NCBI GenBank assembly: GCA_964563295.1
Contig: CAZLWX010000088.1
Coordinates: 1-17,099 of the forward strand
Direction: 5' to 3'
Source: Chryseosolibacter sp964563295
GTDB taxonomy: Bacteria > Bacteroidota > Bacteroidia > Cytophagales > Cyclobacteriaceae
DNA: 17,099 nucleotides
Position numbers and translations under genes: made by a program. Below are positions 1-7,885 of this stretch, in pieces. Each line of letters opens with the position of its first letter. The stretch's first letter is position 1. The notes under the pieces were generated by a model. The model searched no databases, was not told the DNA's origin, and saw nothing but the letters and a program-made list of their open reading frames with translations.

Positions 1-7
1 TTCGGGG

Positions 8-29
8 CTGATTAACAGTCAGGTGCTCT
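8..29 (-). repeat. Truncated direct copy of the tRNA-Asn anticodon arm
   Basis: Positions 8-29 are identical, in the same orientation, to 63-84 inside the tRNA-Asn gene. The copy covers the 3' strand of the D stem, the GCAC junction and all of the anticodon stem-loop except its last base pair. Sequence on both sides of the 22 nt does not continue the tRNA, so it cannot encode a functional tRNA. It could be a remnant attachment site from a tyrosine-recombinase element that used the anticodon loop, a decayed tandem tRNA, or an assembly artefact, since it sits at the window edge. No integrase gene is visible in the window. Confidence 0.75.
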
Positions 30-31
30 CG

Positions 32-105
32 CTCCTCCTCTAGGGCTTGAACCTAGGACCCCCTGATTAACAGTCAGGTGCTCTAACCAGCTGAGCTAAG
101 GAGGA
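32..105 (-). tRNA. tRNA-Asn (anticodon GTT)
   Basis: Read on the minus strand this folds as a full cloverleaf. The 7-bp acceptor stem is TCCTCCT (105-99) with AGGAGGA (39-33). The D arm is GCTC/GAGC, the anticodon arm is CCTGA-CTGTTAA-TCAGG with anticodon GTT, and the T arm is CTAGG-TTCAAGC-CCTAG. The discriminator G is at 32. No CCA is encoded after it, so CCA must be added post-transcriptionally. The anticodon decodes AAC and AAU as asparagine. The gene runs away from the downstream protease gene and has a plausible promoter directly upstream. A 22-nt copy of part of it lies just beyond its 3' end. Confidence 0.95.
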
Positions 106-128
106 ATATACCCCAAAAATTGGGAGTG

Positions 129-160
129 CAATATTAAAGACTTGGGGGTAAAATATCAAA
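129..160 (-). promoter_or_regulatory. Probable promoter of tRNA-Asn
   Basis: On the minus strand TTTG (160-157) is followed after 20 nt by TAATATTG (136-129). This resembles the Bacteroidota pair TTTG / TAnnTTTG with one mismatch in the -7 box. It lies 24 nt upstream of the tRNA 5' end, leaving a short leader that contains a small CCCAA/TTGGG inverted repeat (about 112-124). The promoter is inferred from consensus and position only. Confidence 0.5.
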
Positions 161-312
161 AATGGCCGCAAATCTTTGCCAATTGCACGTATTCTGACAA
201 CAACCTGCAACCCATTCCCGTTCGAACGCCGAAACCGGGGATACCACTTGTCATCTTCCACTTTATGGAGAGGACAGACTCCTTAACTTAGCCCAGCTTT
301 AATTTATCTAAA

Positions 313-3300
313 ATGAAATTCCTGACTTACCTGATGGCGCTCGTCGCAACGTCTGCGGTCGCGCAAACCCCGCTCTGGCTTCGCTATCCTGCAATCTCGC
401 CGGATGGATCGACTATCGTATTCACCTACAAGGGCGACCTGTACTCGGTGCCGTCGGCTGGCGGCCAGGCCGTGCCCTTAACCATGCATCCTGCTCATGA
501 CTTTATGCCCGTCTGGTCGCCCGATGGCAAAACCATTGCCTTCGCGTCAGACCGATTCGGCAACTTCGACATCTTCGTCATGTCGGCGTCAGGTGGGTCG
601 GCAAACCGGCTCACGTACCATTCCGCGCACGACTACCCGACAGCGTTCACGCCCGATGGAAAAAATATTTTGTTCAACGCCCTGCGCGTCGACCTCGACA
701 CCTATGCCGATTTTCCCAACGGCACGATGCCGGAACTCTACAGTGTTCCCGTCAGTGGTGGCCGCAATATCCAGGTGCTGACAACGCCTTCGGAACAGGC
801 TATCTACAGTGCGGCCGGCGACAAGATCTATTATCATGACCGAAAAGGTTATGAAAACATCTGGCGCAAGCATCACCGCTCTTCTATCGCGCGCGACCTC
901 TGGAGTTATGACCTCAAGTCCGGAACACACACACAGCTGACGACGTTCAACGGAGAAGACCGCAATCCCATCCCGGACGCGCAAGGAACTTACCTCTACT
1001 ACCTCAGCGAAGAAAGCGGATCATTCAACGTCCACCGCCTGACTATTGCGCGGCCGGAAGAAAGAACGCAACTCACAACCTTCACGCGGCACCCCGTGCG
1101 CTTCCTCACGACCTCGACCAACAACACGCTTTGCTTTTCGTACGACGGCGAGATCTACACGATGAAGAATGGCGAACAACCTGAGAAAGTTAACATCGCC
1201 ATCAATGTCGATGGACGGACCGACGCGTATGAGATCGTTCCGATCAATTCAGGCGCTACCCAAATGGTGCTCTCTCCTAACGGTAAGGAAATCGCTTTCG
1301 TGGTAAGGGGTGAAATCTTTATCACTTCCGTGGAAGGCGGAGTCACCAAACGCATCACCAACACTCCCGGTCAGGAGCGTAGCATCAGCTTCAGCCCGGA
1401 TGGACGGTCCATTGTGTTCGCGGCGGAACGGAACAGCAACTGGGATATCTACAAGTGCTCCATTGCCAGAAGTGAGGAACCGTATTTTTACGCGTCCACC
1501 ATTCTCAAAGAAGAGCCACTCATCGCCACGCCGGCTGAAGAATTCCAGCCTGCCTTCTCGCCCGACGGTAAGGAAGTCGCCTTCCTCGAAGAGCGCACGA
1601 CGTTGCGGGTCTTCAACCTTGCCACGAAAACCACGAGAACAATTATGCCCGGCAACAAGAGCTACTCGTATTCGGATGGCGATCAATACTACCAATGGTC
1701 GCCTGATGGGCGATGGTTCCTCGTCGACTTCCTGCAGGATAACCACTGGATCGGTGAAGTGGGCCTCGTCAGCGCCGGCGGAAACGCCGAGGTAATCAAC
1801 CTGACACAAAGTGGGTACGAAGACAACAATGGAAAGTGGATGATGGATGGAAAAATGATGATCTGGTTCAGCGACCGCGATGGCATGAAAAACCATGCGA
1901 GCTGGGGCGCGCAGGCGGACGTCTACGGAATGTTCTTTACCCAGGCCGCATTCGACCGGTTCAACCTGAGCGAGGAAGATTACAACCTGTTGAAAGAACA
2001 GGAAGAGAAGGACAAGGATAAAAAGACCGACGAGCCTGCTGAGACTGAAAAAGGGAAATCAAAATCCGCAACAGCGGAAAAAAAGGCTGAGCCCATACAA
2101 ATTGAACTGCGCGGCATCGAGGACAGAAAAGCTAAACTCACCATTCATTCATCGGATCTTGGCGATGCCGTGCTTTCGAAGGACGGCGAAAAAATGTATT
2201 ACCTGGCCAGTTTCGAGAAAGGTGTTGACCTTTGGGTGACTAACCTCCGCACGCGCGAAACGAAAATCATCACAAAAGTCGGCGACAATGGCTCGCACCT
2301 GACGATCGATAAAGAGGGCAAAAACCTGTTCCTGCTCGCCGAAGGCAGGCCCATGAAGATCCAGATCGAGCCGTACAAGAAGGAAATGATCCAGATCAAT
2401 GGCGAAATGCTGCTCAACAAGCAAGGGGAGCTCGCATACATCTTCGAACACGCGTGGCGCCAGGTGTTGAAGAAATTCTATGTCAAAGACCTGCACGGCG
2501 TGGACTGGGATTTTTACAAGAAAGAATACGCCCGCTTCCTTCCGCACATCAGCAATAACTGGGAGTTCTCGGAAATGCTCAGCGAAATGCTCGGCGAGCT
2601 GAATGCGTCCCACACGGGATGCAGTTACAGTCCCGACCAAAAGAACAAGGACGCCACTGCCTCACTGGGACTGGTCTACGACCAACGCTATAAGGGCGAT
2701 GGCATGCGGGTCGCCGATGTACTGACAAAAGGACCTTTCGACCGTTCTGAATCGAAAGTGAGGAGGGGTGTGATTATCGAAAGAATTAACAATGAAACCA
2801 TCGGGGCCAATTCGGATATCTACCAGTTTCTAAACCGGAAAGTAGATCAAAACACGCTTGTCGCATTGTACGATCCGTCGACCAAAGCAAGGTGGGAAGA
2901 AGTCATCAAACCTATCTCGCTCGGCGAAGAGCGGAACCTGCTATATCAACGGTGGGTCGACCAGCGCGAACACCAGGTCGACAGTCTTTCCCACGGCCGG
3001 ATCGGATACATTCACGTACGCGGCATGAATGATCCCAGCTATCGTGTGTTGTTCGAAGAGGCGTTGGGTAAACACGCCAACAAGGACGCGCTCATCGTGG
3101 ATACCCGTTCCAATGGCGGCGGGTGGCTGCACGACGATCTTGTGACCTTCCTCAGCGGCAAGAAGTATATCGATATCGTTCCCCGCGGACAACACATCGG
3201 GTTTGAGCCCCAGCGCAAATGGACGAAGAGTTCGGTGGTGTTGATCGGAGAAAGCAATTACTCCGACGCGCACATGTTCCCGTTCGCCTACGATACCAAG

Positions 3301-3606
3301 GAGCTTGGCAAAACGATTGGAATGCCTATCCCTGGAACGGGAACAGCAGTGTGGTGGGAGCGGCAGATCGACCCGACCCTCGTATTTGGGATTCCGCAGG
3401 TAGGCATGGTCGGTCCTGATGGAAAGTTCCTGGAGAATACACAACAGGAACCCGATATCCTGGTGAAGAACCGATATGAGATGCTTGTCAAGGGTAGAGA
3501 TGAGCAGCTTGAAAAAGCGGTGGAGGTATTGAGCCAGCCGTTCCTGGAGTTGCCCTCGCCGCAAAAGATCGAAACGCTGGAAAAAACGGTCACCAACGAA
3601 AAATAG
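313..3606 (+). CDS. Tricorn-like periplasmic protease (S41 family) with beta-propellers and PDZ
   Basis: This 1097-residue exported serine protease of the Tricorn/S41 type probably degrades peptides in the periplasm. Residues 1-18 are a signal peptide ending AVAQ. About residues 20-700 hold WD40-like PD40 repeats, seen as recurrent SPDGK-I-F units, which should form two propellers that gate substrate. A very charged Lys/Glu linker lies at about 555-597. A PDZ domain follows at about 784-860, then the S41 catalytic domain with an IGYIHV strand and the DTRSNGGG turn. The residues expected for a Tricorn active site are present: Ser766-His767 (NASHTG), nucleophile Ser984 with Asp985 (NYSDAH), and probably Glu1046 in QQEPDI. 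The length matches Tricorn homologues. The gene is monocistronic, with a terminator 30 nt after the stop. The family call is firm; the substrate is unknown. Confidence 0.93.
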   Translation: MKFLTYLMALVATSAVAQTPLWLRYPAISPDGSTIVFTYKGDLYSVPSAGGQAVPLTMHPAHDFMPVWSPDGKTIAFASDRFGNFDIFVMSASGGSANRLTYHSAHDYPTAFTPDGKNILFNALRVDLDTYADFPNGTMPELYSVPVSGGRNIQVLTTPSEQAIYSAAGDKIYYHDRKGYENIWRKHHRSSIARDLWSYDLKSGTHTQLTTFNGEDRNPIPDAQGTYLYYLSEESGSFNVHRLTIARPEERTQLTTFTRHPVRFLTTSTNNTLCFSYDGEIYTMKNGEQPEKVNIAINVDGRTDAYEIVPINSGATQMVLSPNGKEIAFVVRGEIFITSVEGGVTKRITNTPGQERSISFSPDGRSIVFAAERNSNWDIYKCSIARSEEPYFYASTILKEEPLIATPAEEFQPAFSPDGKEVAFLEERTTLRVFNLATKTTRTIMPGNKSYSYSDGDQYYQWSPDGRWFLVDFLQDNHWIGEVGLVSAGGNAEVINLTQSGYEDNNGKWMMDGKMMIWFSDRDGMKNHASWGAQADVYGMFFTQAAFDRFNLSEEDYNLLKEQEEKDKDKKTDEPAETEKGKSKSATAEKKAEPIQIELRGIEDRKAKLTIHSSDLGDAVLSKDGEKMYYLASFEKGVDLWVTNLRTRETKIITKVGDNGSHLTIDKEGKNLFLLAEGRPMKIQIEPYKKEMIQINGEMLLNKQGELAYIFEHAWRQVLKKFYVKDLHGVDWDFYKKEYARFLPHISNNWEFSEMLSEMLGELNASHTGCSYSPDQKNKDATASLGLVYDQRYKGDGMRVADVLTKGPFDRSESKVRRGVIIERINNETIGANSDIYQFLNRKVDQNTLVALYDPSTKARWEEVIKPISLGEERNLLYQRWVDQREHQVDSLSHGRIGYIHVRGMNDPSYRVLFEEALGKHANKDALIVDTRSNGGGWLHDDLVTFLSGKKYIDIVPRGQHIGFEPQRKWTKSSVVLIGESNYSDAHMFPFAYDTKELGKTIGMPIPGTGTAVWWERQIDPTLVFGIPQVGMVGPDGKFLENTQQEPDILVKNRYEMLVKGRDEQLEKAVEVLSQPFLELPSPQKIETLEKTVTNEK

Positions 3607-3634
3607 CCCGCATAGCCGTTTCCAGGCCGAAAAA

Positions 3635-3675
3635 GATTTCCCGGCACCATTGTCCGGGAAATCTTCTTTATTATT
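3635..3675 (+). terminator. Rho-independent terminator of the Tricorn gene
   Basis: A perfect 10-bp stem, GATTTCCCGG (3635-3644) with CCGGGAAATC (3654-3663), encloses a 9-nt loop and is followed by the T-rich run TTCTTTATTATT. It sits 29 nt after the protease stop codon. It separates that gene from the next unit, whose -7 box begins at its T-tract. Confidence 0.85.
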
Positions 3676-3703
3676 AACTTTGGACTGCAAAGTACTTTCA
3701 AAT
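3675..3703 (+). promoter_or_regulatory. Promoter with overlapping ACTTT operator, copy 1
   Basis: TAACTTTG (3675-3682) is a perfect match to the Bacteroidota -7 box TAnnTTTG. A possible -33 TTG lies at 3650-3652, inside the preceding terminator. Overlapping and following the -7 box is an array of half-sites: ACTTT (3677-3681), N7, AAAGT (3689-3693), then ACTTT (3694-3698). This gives both a spaced inverted repeat and the 10-bp palindrome AAAGTACTTT. The palindrome ends 3 nt before the ATG at 3702, so the mRNA leader would be only about a dozen nucleotides. The same arrangement recurs at 4635-4664. It is a likely binding site for the regulator at 4322-4621; that link is inferred. Confidence 0.65.
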
Positions 3704-4325
3704 GAAGGACATTCACGACTATCAGAAAGACATCGCCTCCATTCGCAGCATGATGGAGCGATCGGCAAAATTTCTATCGCTCAGCGGATTAGCCGGGGTT
3801 CTCGCGGGCCTCTACGCCCTGGCTGGCGCGGCCATCGCTTATCGGATGGTCCATTATCCGCTTTCCCCATTCGACTACCGCCAATACTCGATCAACGAAG
3901 GCGATACTTTGCTCAGGCTGATCCTGGTCGCCGTGGCTGTGCTGGTGGCCTCGCTGGCCACCGGATTTTGGCTGAGCCACAAGAAAGCGAAGAAACACGG
4001 GATGAAGTTGTGGAACCCCGCCAGCCGTATCATGTTCATAAATATCTCCATACCCCTGGTCACGGGTGGTATATTTGCGCTGATCATGCTGTATACCGGT
4101 CACTTCGGACTCGCCGCCCCAGCCTGTCTCATCTTTTATGGCATCGCACTCATTCAGGGAAGCTCAAATACATTTGTTGAGGTGCGCTACCTCGGCTTCT
4201 GTGAGATAGCACTGGGCCTCATCTCCGCCGCACTGCCCGGCTTTGGTTTACTCTTTTGGAGCCTCGGCTTTGGAGTACTCCATATAGTATATGGCGCGGT
4301 CATGTATAACAAATACGATAAGTGA
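3702..4325 (+). CDS. Six-helix inner membrane protein of unknown function
   Basis: The 207-residue product has a polar N-terminus (about 1-23) containing the stretch IASIRSMMERSAKFLSLSG, which I recognise as typical of a Bacteroidota membrane-protein family without a known function. Six hydrophobic segments follow at about 24-47, 70-91, 110-131, 133-152, 162-180 and 181-200. A lysine-rich loop (HKKAKKHG, about 92-99) after the second helix suggests a cytoplasmic side there. No catalytic motif is visible. The start ATG lies directly after the operator palindrome. The stop codon overlaps the GTG start of the downstream winged-helix gene by 4 nt, so the two are translationally coupled. The partner could be a membrane sensor or sequestering subunit for the regulator, but nothing in the sequence proves it. 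Confidence 0.85.
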   Translation: MKDIHDYQKDIASIRSMMERSAKFLSLSGLAGVLAGLYALAGAAIAYRMVHYPLSPFDYRQYSINEGDTLLRLILVAVAVLVASLATGFWLSHKKAKKHGMKLWNPASRIMFINISIPLVTGGIFALIMLYTGHFGLAAPACLIFYGIALIQGSSNTFVEVRYLGFCEIALGLISAALPGFGLLFWSLGFGVLHIVYGAVMYNKYDK

Positions 4326-4621
4326 AGAACCCATTCGACAATCTCGATCGAATCCTGGAACACCGCGCGCGGTTGCAGATTATGTCCGTCCTGATCGCAA
4401 CCCCTACGGCGGATTTCAACACGTTGAAGGAAATGCTCGGCGTCACTGACGGCAACCTGGCATCGCACATCAAAGCGCTGGAAAAGGAAAAATATCTTTC
4501 GGTGAACAAATCGTTTGTCGACCGAAAGCCAAATACCCGATATAAGATCACGGAAAAAGGCCGCCATGCATTCAAAAAGCACCTCGACGCCCTGGAAGAG
4601 GTGGTTAAGCAACAGAAATAG
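4322..4621 (+). CDS. Winged-helix transcriptional regulator (HTH_34/MarR-like)
   Basis: This small 99-residue DNA-binding protein consists of one winged-helix domain. It has an N-terminal helix (LDRILEHRARLQIMSVLI, about 8-25), a helix-turn-helix with recognition helix around DGNLASHIKALEKEKYL (about 43-59) and a beta wing carrying RKPNTRYKITEKG (about 68-80). A C-terminal helix follows, probably for dimerisation. The pattern fits the HTH_34 family. The start is GTG within the overlapping GTGA of the preceding stop; no better upstream start exists in frame. Standing between the membrane protein and CreD, with identical palindromic elements in front of both transcription units, it is the obvious candidate autoregulator of the locus. 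Homologous regulators commonly precede creD in Bacteroidota. Confidence 0.9.
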   Translation: MKNPFDNLDRILEHRARLQIMSVLIATPTADFNTLKEMLGVTDGNLASHIKALEKEKYLSVNKSFVDRKPNTRYKITEKGRHAFKKHLDALEEVVKQQK

Positions 4622-4634
4622 TTTTTTTTCGTAT

Positions 4635-4664
4635 TATACTTTGAAATTAAAAGTACTTTCAAAT
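4635..4664 (+). promoter_or_regulatory. Promoter with overlapping ACTTT operator, copy 2 (creD)
   Basis: TATACTTTG (4635-4643) is a -7-like box. It is followed at the same spacing as copy 1 by AAAGTACTTTCAAAT (4650-4664). The shared skeleton is ACTTT (4638-4642), N7, AAAGT (4650-4654), ACTTT (4655-4659), CAAAT. The outer TTTGAA (4640-4645) and TTCAAA (4658-4663) also form an inverted repeat. It lies between the regulator stop and the creD ATG at 4693, so creD probably has its own regulated transcript besides read-through. A -33 box is not evident. Confidence 0.6.
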
Positions 4665-4692
4665 CGTCGACCAAAATACTAACAACAGCAGT

Positions 4693-6117
4693 ATGGAAAA
4701 TGCAACATCGTCTCCCTTTAACACGCTCCTGGAACGGTTCAACCGCTGGATCCAGGAATCGATCATGATCAAACTTTTGTCTATCGGATTCCTCATGCTC
4801 ATCCTCCTGATTCCCTCGGCGTGGATCCGGGAACTGATTTACGAACGCCAACAACGCGCCGACGAAGCCATGGAAGAGGTAACCAGCAAGTGGTCCGGCT
4901 CCCAGACACTCACAGGACCAGTGCTCGTCATCCCCTACACCAGTCGCGAGGTAATCGACCGCGGCAAGGATGGTAAGGAAATACGGGAACACATAGAAAA
5001 TGCCTTTTTCCTTCCCGAGCACCTGGATGCAAGCGGGACCATTGACCCCGAGGTCCGCCATCGCGGAATCTTCGACGCGGTCGTCTACAAGGCATCGCTG
5101 ACTTTGCAATCGACGTTCTCTCAACCCGACTTCAAGAAACTCTCGATCCCCGAAGATCTTGTTCGTTGGGATGAGGCTTATTATGTCTTCGGAATCACGG
5201 ATGTTCGCGGCATCAACGACAGCCTGGCCATCATCGCCAACGACGTCGCGCTCGAAGCGGAGCCCTCCAATGATATCGGCGTCACCATCCGCAAGACAAA
5301 CCGGCAAACATCCGACTCCTACTTCAGCGAAAAGCCAACGCCGTCCGGATCATCAAACAAAGGCATTATGGCGAAGGCAGGATGGCATGATCAAAATAGT
5401 TTTGCGAGCAAAGTCGATATCCAACTGAGTCTCAAGGGAAGCCGCAGCCTCGAATTCATCCCGGTAGGAAAAACTACCGCCGTGAAACTCAGTGGCCAAT
5501 GGAATAATCCGAGCTTCGATGGTGCATTTCTGCCAGACAGCCACGAAATAAGTGAAAATAGCTTTGCGGCCAATTGGAAGATCCTGCATTTCAACCGGCC
5601 ATTTTCCCAACAATGGGTCCAGAATAACCAGGAACTCGGCGATAGCAACTTCGGTGTTAAGCTGTTACTGCCTGTGGATCAATATCAAAAAAGCATGAGA
5701 ACCGCCAAGTACGGCGCGCTAATCATTCTGCTCACGTTCATGGCGTTGTTCCTCCTGGAGATCACACAGAAGATACGGATCCACCCATTCCAATACATCC
5801 TCATTGGAGCTGCGCTGACTATCTACTACACGCTATTGCTCAGTTTGTCGGAGCACATCGGCTACAACGCCGCATATGTCATTGCCTCTCTGGCAACTGT
5901 TACCCTGGTTTCGCTTTATTCGCGATCGTTTTTCCCGGCGGCGCGCTTATCAATCCAACTGGCCGCGCTTATGGGTGTGTTCTACACCTTCATATTCCTT
6001 ATTATCATGGAGCAGGACTTCTCCCTGTTGCTCGGCAGCGTCGGATTATTCATCATCATCGCGACGCTGATGTACTTTTCGAGAAATGTAAAGTGGTACA
6101 AGGAAGTGCCCCAGTAG
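4693..6117 (+). CDS. creD: CreD-family inner membrane protein
   Basis: The 474-residue product has the CreD layout. One N-terminal membrane helix (about 25-45) carries the conserved start IKLLSIGFLMLILLIPSAWI and the following ERQQRADEAMEEV. A large extracytoplasmic beta-rich region (about 46-335) contains SKWSGSQTLTGPVLVIPY and, near its end, NRPFSQQW. Five C-terminal helices follow at about 337-475. In enterobacteria CreD belongs to the CreBC regulon and affects envelope integrity and colicin tolerance; its biochemical role is unsettled. No creBC two-component genes are present here. The adjacent winged-helix gene and the operator upstream suggest a one-component control circuit instead. 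It ends at a hairpin shared with the converging pruA. Confidence 0.92.
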   Translation: MENATSSPFNTLLERFNRWIQESIMIKLLSIGFLMLILLIPSAWIRELIYERQQRADEAMEEVTSKWSGSQTLTGPVLVIPYTSREVIDRGKDGKEIREHIENAFFLPEHLDASGTIDPEVRHRGIFDAVVYKASLTLQSTFSQPDFKKLSIPEDLVRWDEAYYVFGITDVRGINDSLAIIANDVALEAEPSNDIGVTIRKTNRQTSDSYFSEKPTPSGSSNKGIMAKAGWHDQNSFASKVDIQLSLKGSRSLEFIPVGKTTAVKLSGQWNNPSFDGAFLPDSHEISENSFAANWKILHFNRPFSQQWVQNNQELGDSNFGVKLLLPVDQYQKSMRTAKYGALIILLTFMALFLLEITQKIRIHPFQYILIGAALTIYYTLLLSLSEHIGYNAAYVIASLATVTLVSLYSRSFFPAARLSIQLAALMGVFYTFIFLIIMEQDFSLLLGSVGLFIIIATLMYFSRNVKWYKEVPQ

Positions 6118-6133
6118 CAGGGCCACGAAAATT

Positions 6134-6179
6134 GCCCCGGTCCCGGCCAAGTGGCGCCTGGAACGGGGCTTCCCTTTTT
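6134..6179 (+). terminator. Terminator hairpin between convergent creD and pruA
   Basis: GCCCCG (6134-6139) pairs with CGGGGC (6164-6169) around an internally structured loop, followed on the plus strand by CTTCCC and five T (6175-6179). On the minus strand the same stem is followed by AATTTTCG, a weaker T-tract. It would end creD and may also stop pruA transcripts. The last base of the T-run is part of the pruA stop codon. Confidence 0.6.
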
Positions 6180-7810
6180 CATTCCTTTTCCAGGAATGGG
6201 TATCGATAGTCCAGAGGAGGTGCGAACGTTTCCTTGATCGTCCTGAGCGAGACCCATCTCAGCAGATTTACTTTCGCCCCGGCCTTGTCGTTGGTCCCGG
6301 AACCTCGCGCGCCTCCAAACGGCTGTTGTCCGACGACCGCGCCGGTAGGCTTATCATTGATATAGAAATTCCCAGCCGCGTTCGCGAGCTTCTTCGTCGC
6401 CAGTTCGATGGCATAGCGGTCCTGCGCGAATACCGATCCGGTCAGCGCATAGGGCGATGTCTGGTCGACCAACTCCAGCGTCTGCTCGAAGTTCTCAGAA
6501 TGATAGACGTATATGGTGAGCACTGGTCCGAAGATCTCCTCGCACATCGTCACAGAAGACGGATCTTTTGTAACGATAATCGTGGGCTCAACAAAGTAAC
6601 CTTTCGACTTGTCATATTTCCCGCCGGCAATGATCTCATTCATTGGATTCTTGCGAGCCTCTTCGATGTAGCGCGTGATCGAGTCAAAAGCCTTTTCATC
6701 GATCACGGCGTTGATAAAGTTTCCGAGGTCCTCCGTACCGCCCATCTTGAAACTCTTGAGATCATCGAGCAACAGCTTTCTGACTTCGTCCCACAGGTTG
6801 GATGGAATATAAGCCCGGGAGGCCGCCGAGCATTTTTGTCCCTGATATTCGAAGGCCCCACGCGACAGGGCGGTTGCCAATGCACGTGAATGCGCACTCT
6901 TATGGGCCACAACAAAATCTTTTCCCCCCGTTTCCCCGACAATGCGGGGATACGAACGGTACTTGTGAATGTTGTTCCCAATGGTCTTCCACATACCCTG
7001 GAATACTCCAGTGCTTCCAGTGAAGTGAAGTCCCGCGAAGTCGCGGTGGCTGAATATCACATCGCCGGCGTCCGGCCCGCTTACATAAATGAGATTGATC
7101 ACACCATCGGGTAGCCCGGCTTCGCGCAGCACCTGCATGATCATGTTTGCGCCGTAGATCTGCGAATTGGCCGGCTTCCACACAACTGTGTTACCCATCA
7201 TCGCCATGCTTGTAGGGAGATTTCCCGCAATAGCGGTGAAATTGAACGGCGTCAGGGCAAACGTAAATCCTTCCAATGGCCGGTATTCCATCCTGTTCCA
7301 GACTCCGGGCGACGACTCGGGCTGCTCATGGTAGATCTGGGACATGTAGTATACATTGAACCGCAGAAAATCAATCAGCTCGCAGGCTGAGTCGATCTCT
7401 GCCTGAAAAACGTTTTTCGATTGACCTAACATCGTAGCCGCATTCATCTTGTAGCGATATGGTCCTGCCATCAGATCAGCGGCTTTCAGGAAAATACTGG
7501 CGCGCTGTTCCCACGACAAATTTCCCCACATCTCGCGCGCATTAAGTGCTGCCTGAATGGCTTGTTCAACGTGAGACTTGTCACCCTGGTGATAGTACCC
7601 CAGCACATGTTGATGATCATGCGGTGGAGTGAGTTTCTTTTTCTTTCCCGACCGCACCTCTTCACCGCCGATATACATGGGCACATCCAATTCGCGGCTA
7701 CGGGCGTCTGCCAGCGCCTCCTTCAACAGCTTTCGCTCCGGCGACCCCGGGGCGTAACTCTGAACGGGTTCATTGCGGGGAATGGGTACGTTGTAAAAAC
7801 CTTTGGACAT
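6179..7810 (-). CDS. pruA: L-glutamate gamma-semialdehyde (P5C) dehydrogenase
   Basis: This 543-residue aldehyde dehydrogenase performs the second step of proline degradation: glutamate gamma-semialdehyde plus NAD+ to glutamate, in the cytoplasm. The sequence shows FNFTAIAGNL in the cofactor-binding half. General-base Glu293 sits in VGETGGKD and nucleophile Cys327 in GQKCSAAS, 34 residues apart as usual in the superfamily. EEIFGPVLT and the C-terminal FYINDKPTGAVVGQQPFGG are diagnostic of the P5C dehydrogenase subfamily. The length matches stand-alone enzymes such as ALDH4A1 rather than bifunctional PutA. No proline dehydrogenase gene lies in the window. The gene is preceded by its own -7 box and follows yjjG by 75 nt. 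Confidence 0.96.
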   Translation of the reverse strand: MSKGFYNVPIPRNEPVQSYAPGSPERKLLKEALADARSRELDVPMYIGGEEVRSGKKKKLTPPHDHQHVLGYYHQGDKSHVEQAIQAALNAREMWGNLSWEQRASIFLKAADLMAGPYRYKMNAATMLGQSKNVFQAEIDSACELIDFLRFNVYYMSQIYHEQPESSPGVWNRMEYRPLEGFTFALTPFNFTAIAGNLPTSMAMMGNTVVWKPANSQIYGANMIMQVLREAGLPDGVINLIYVSGPDAGDVIFSHRDFAGLHFTGSTGVFQGMWKTIGNNIHKYRSYPRIVGETGGKDFVVAHKSAHSRALATALSRGAFEYQGQKCSAASRAYIPSNLWDEVRKLLLDDLKSFKMGGTEDLGNFINAVIDEKAFDSITRYIEEARKNPMNEIIAGGKYDKSKGYFVEPTIIVTKDPSSVTMCEEIFGPVLTIYVYHSENFEQTLELVDQTSPYALTGSVFAQDRYAIELATKKLANAAGNFYINDKPTGAVVGQQPFGGARGSGTNDKAGAKVNLLRWVSLRTIKETFAPPLDYRYPFLEKE

Positions 7811-7837
7811 CGTATTTGATTTAAGTTTTCAGGAGTG

Positions 7838-7845
7838 CAAATGTA
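7838..7845 (-). promoter_or_regulatory. -7 box of the pruA promoter
   Basis: On the minus strand TACATTTG matches the Bacteroidota consensus TAnnTTTG exactly. It lies 27 nt before the pruA ATG, in the 75-nt gap after yjjG. No convincing -33 TTTG is seen at the usual distance upstream, so the assignment rests on the -7 box and its position. Confidence 0.5.
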
Positions 7846-7885
7846 ATAATGTTCATTCATTCCGTTCACGAGACCCGTCGCTGTA

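Noticed and set aside
2941..3768. 275-codon minus-strand frame over the protease 3' end and terminator
   Set aside because: It crosses the catalytic part of the Tricorn gene and a strong terminator; no family resemblance is seen.
4300..5307. 335-codon open frame on the minus strand across the regulator and creD
   Set aside because: It lies antisense to two well-supported genes, its translation shows no recognisable domain, and it is explained by codon bias of the plus-strand genes.
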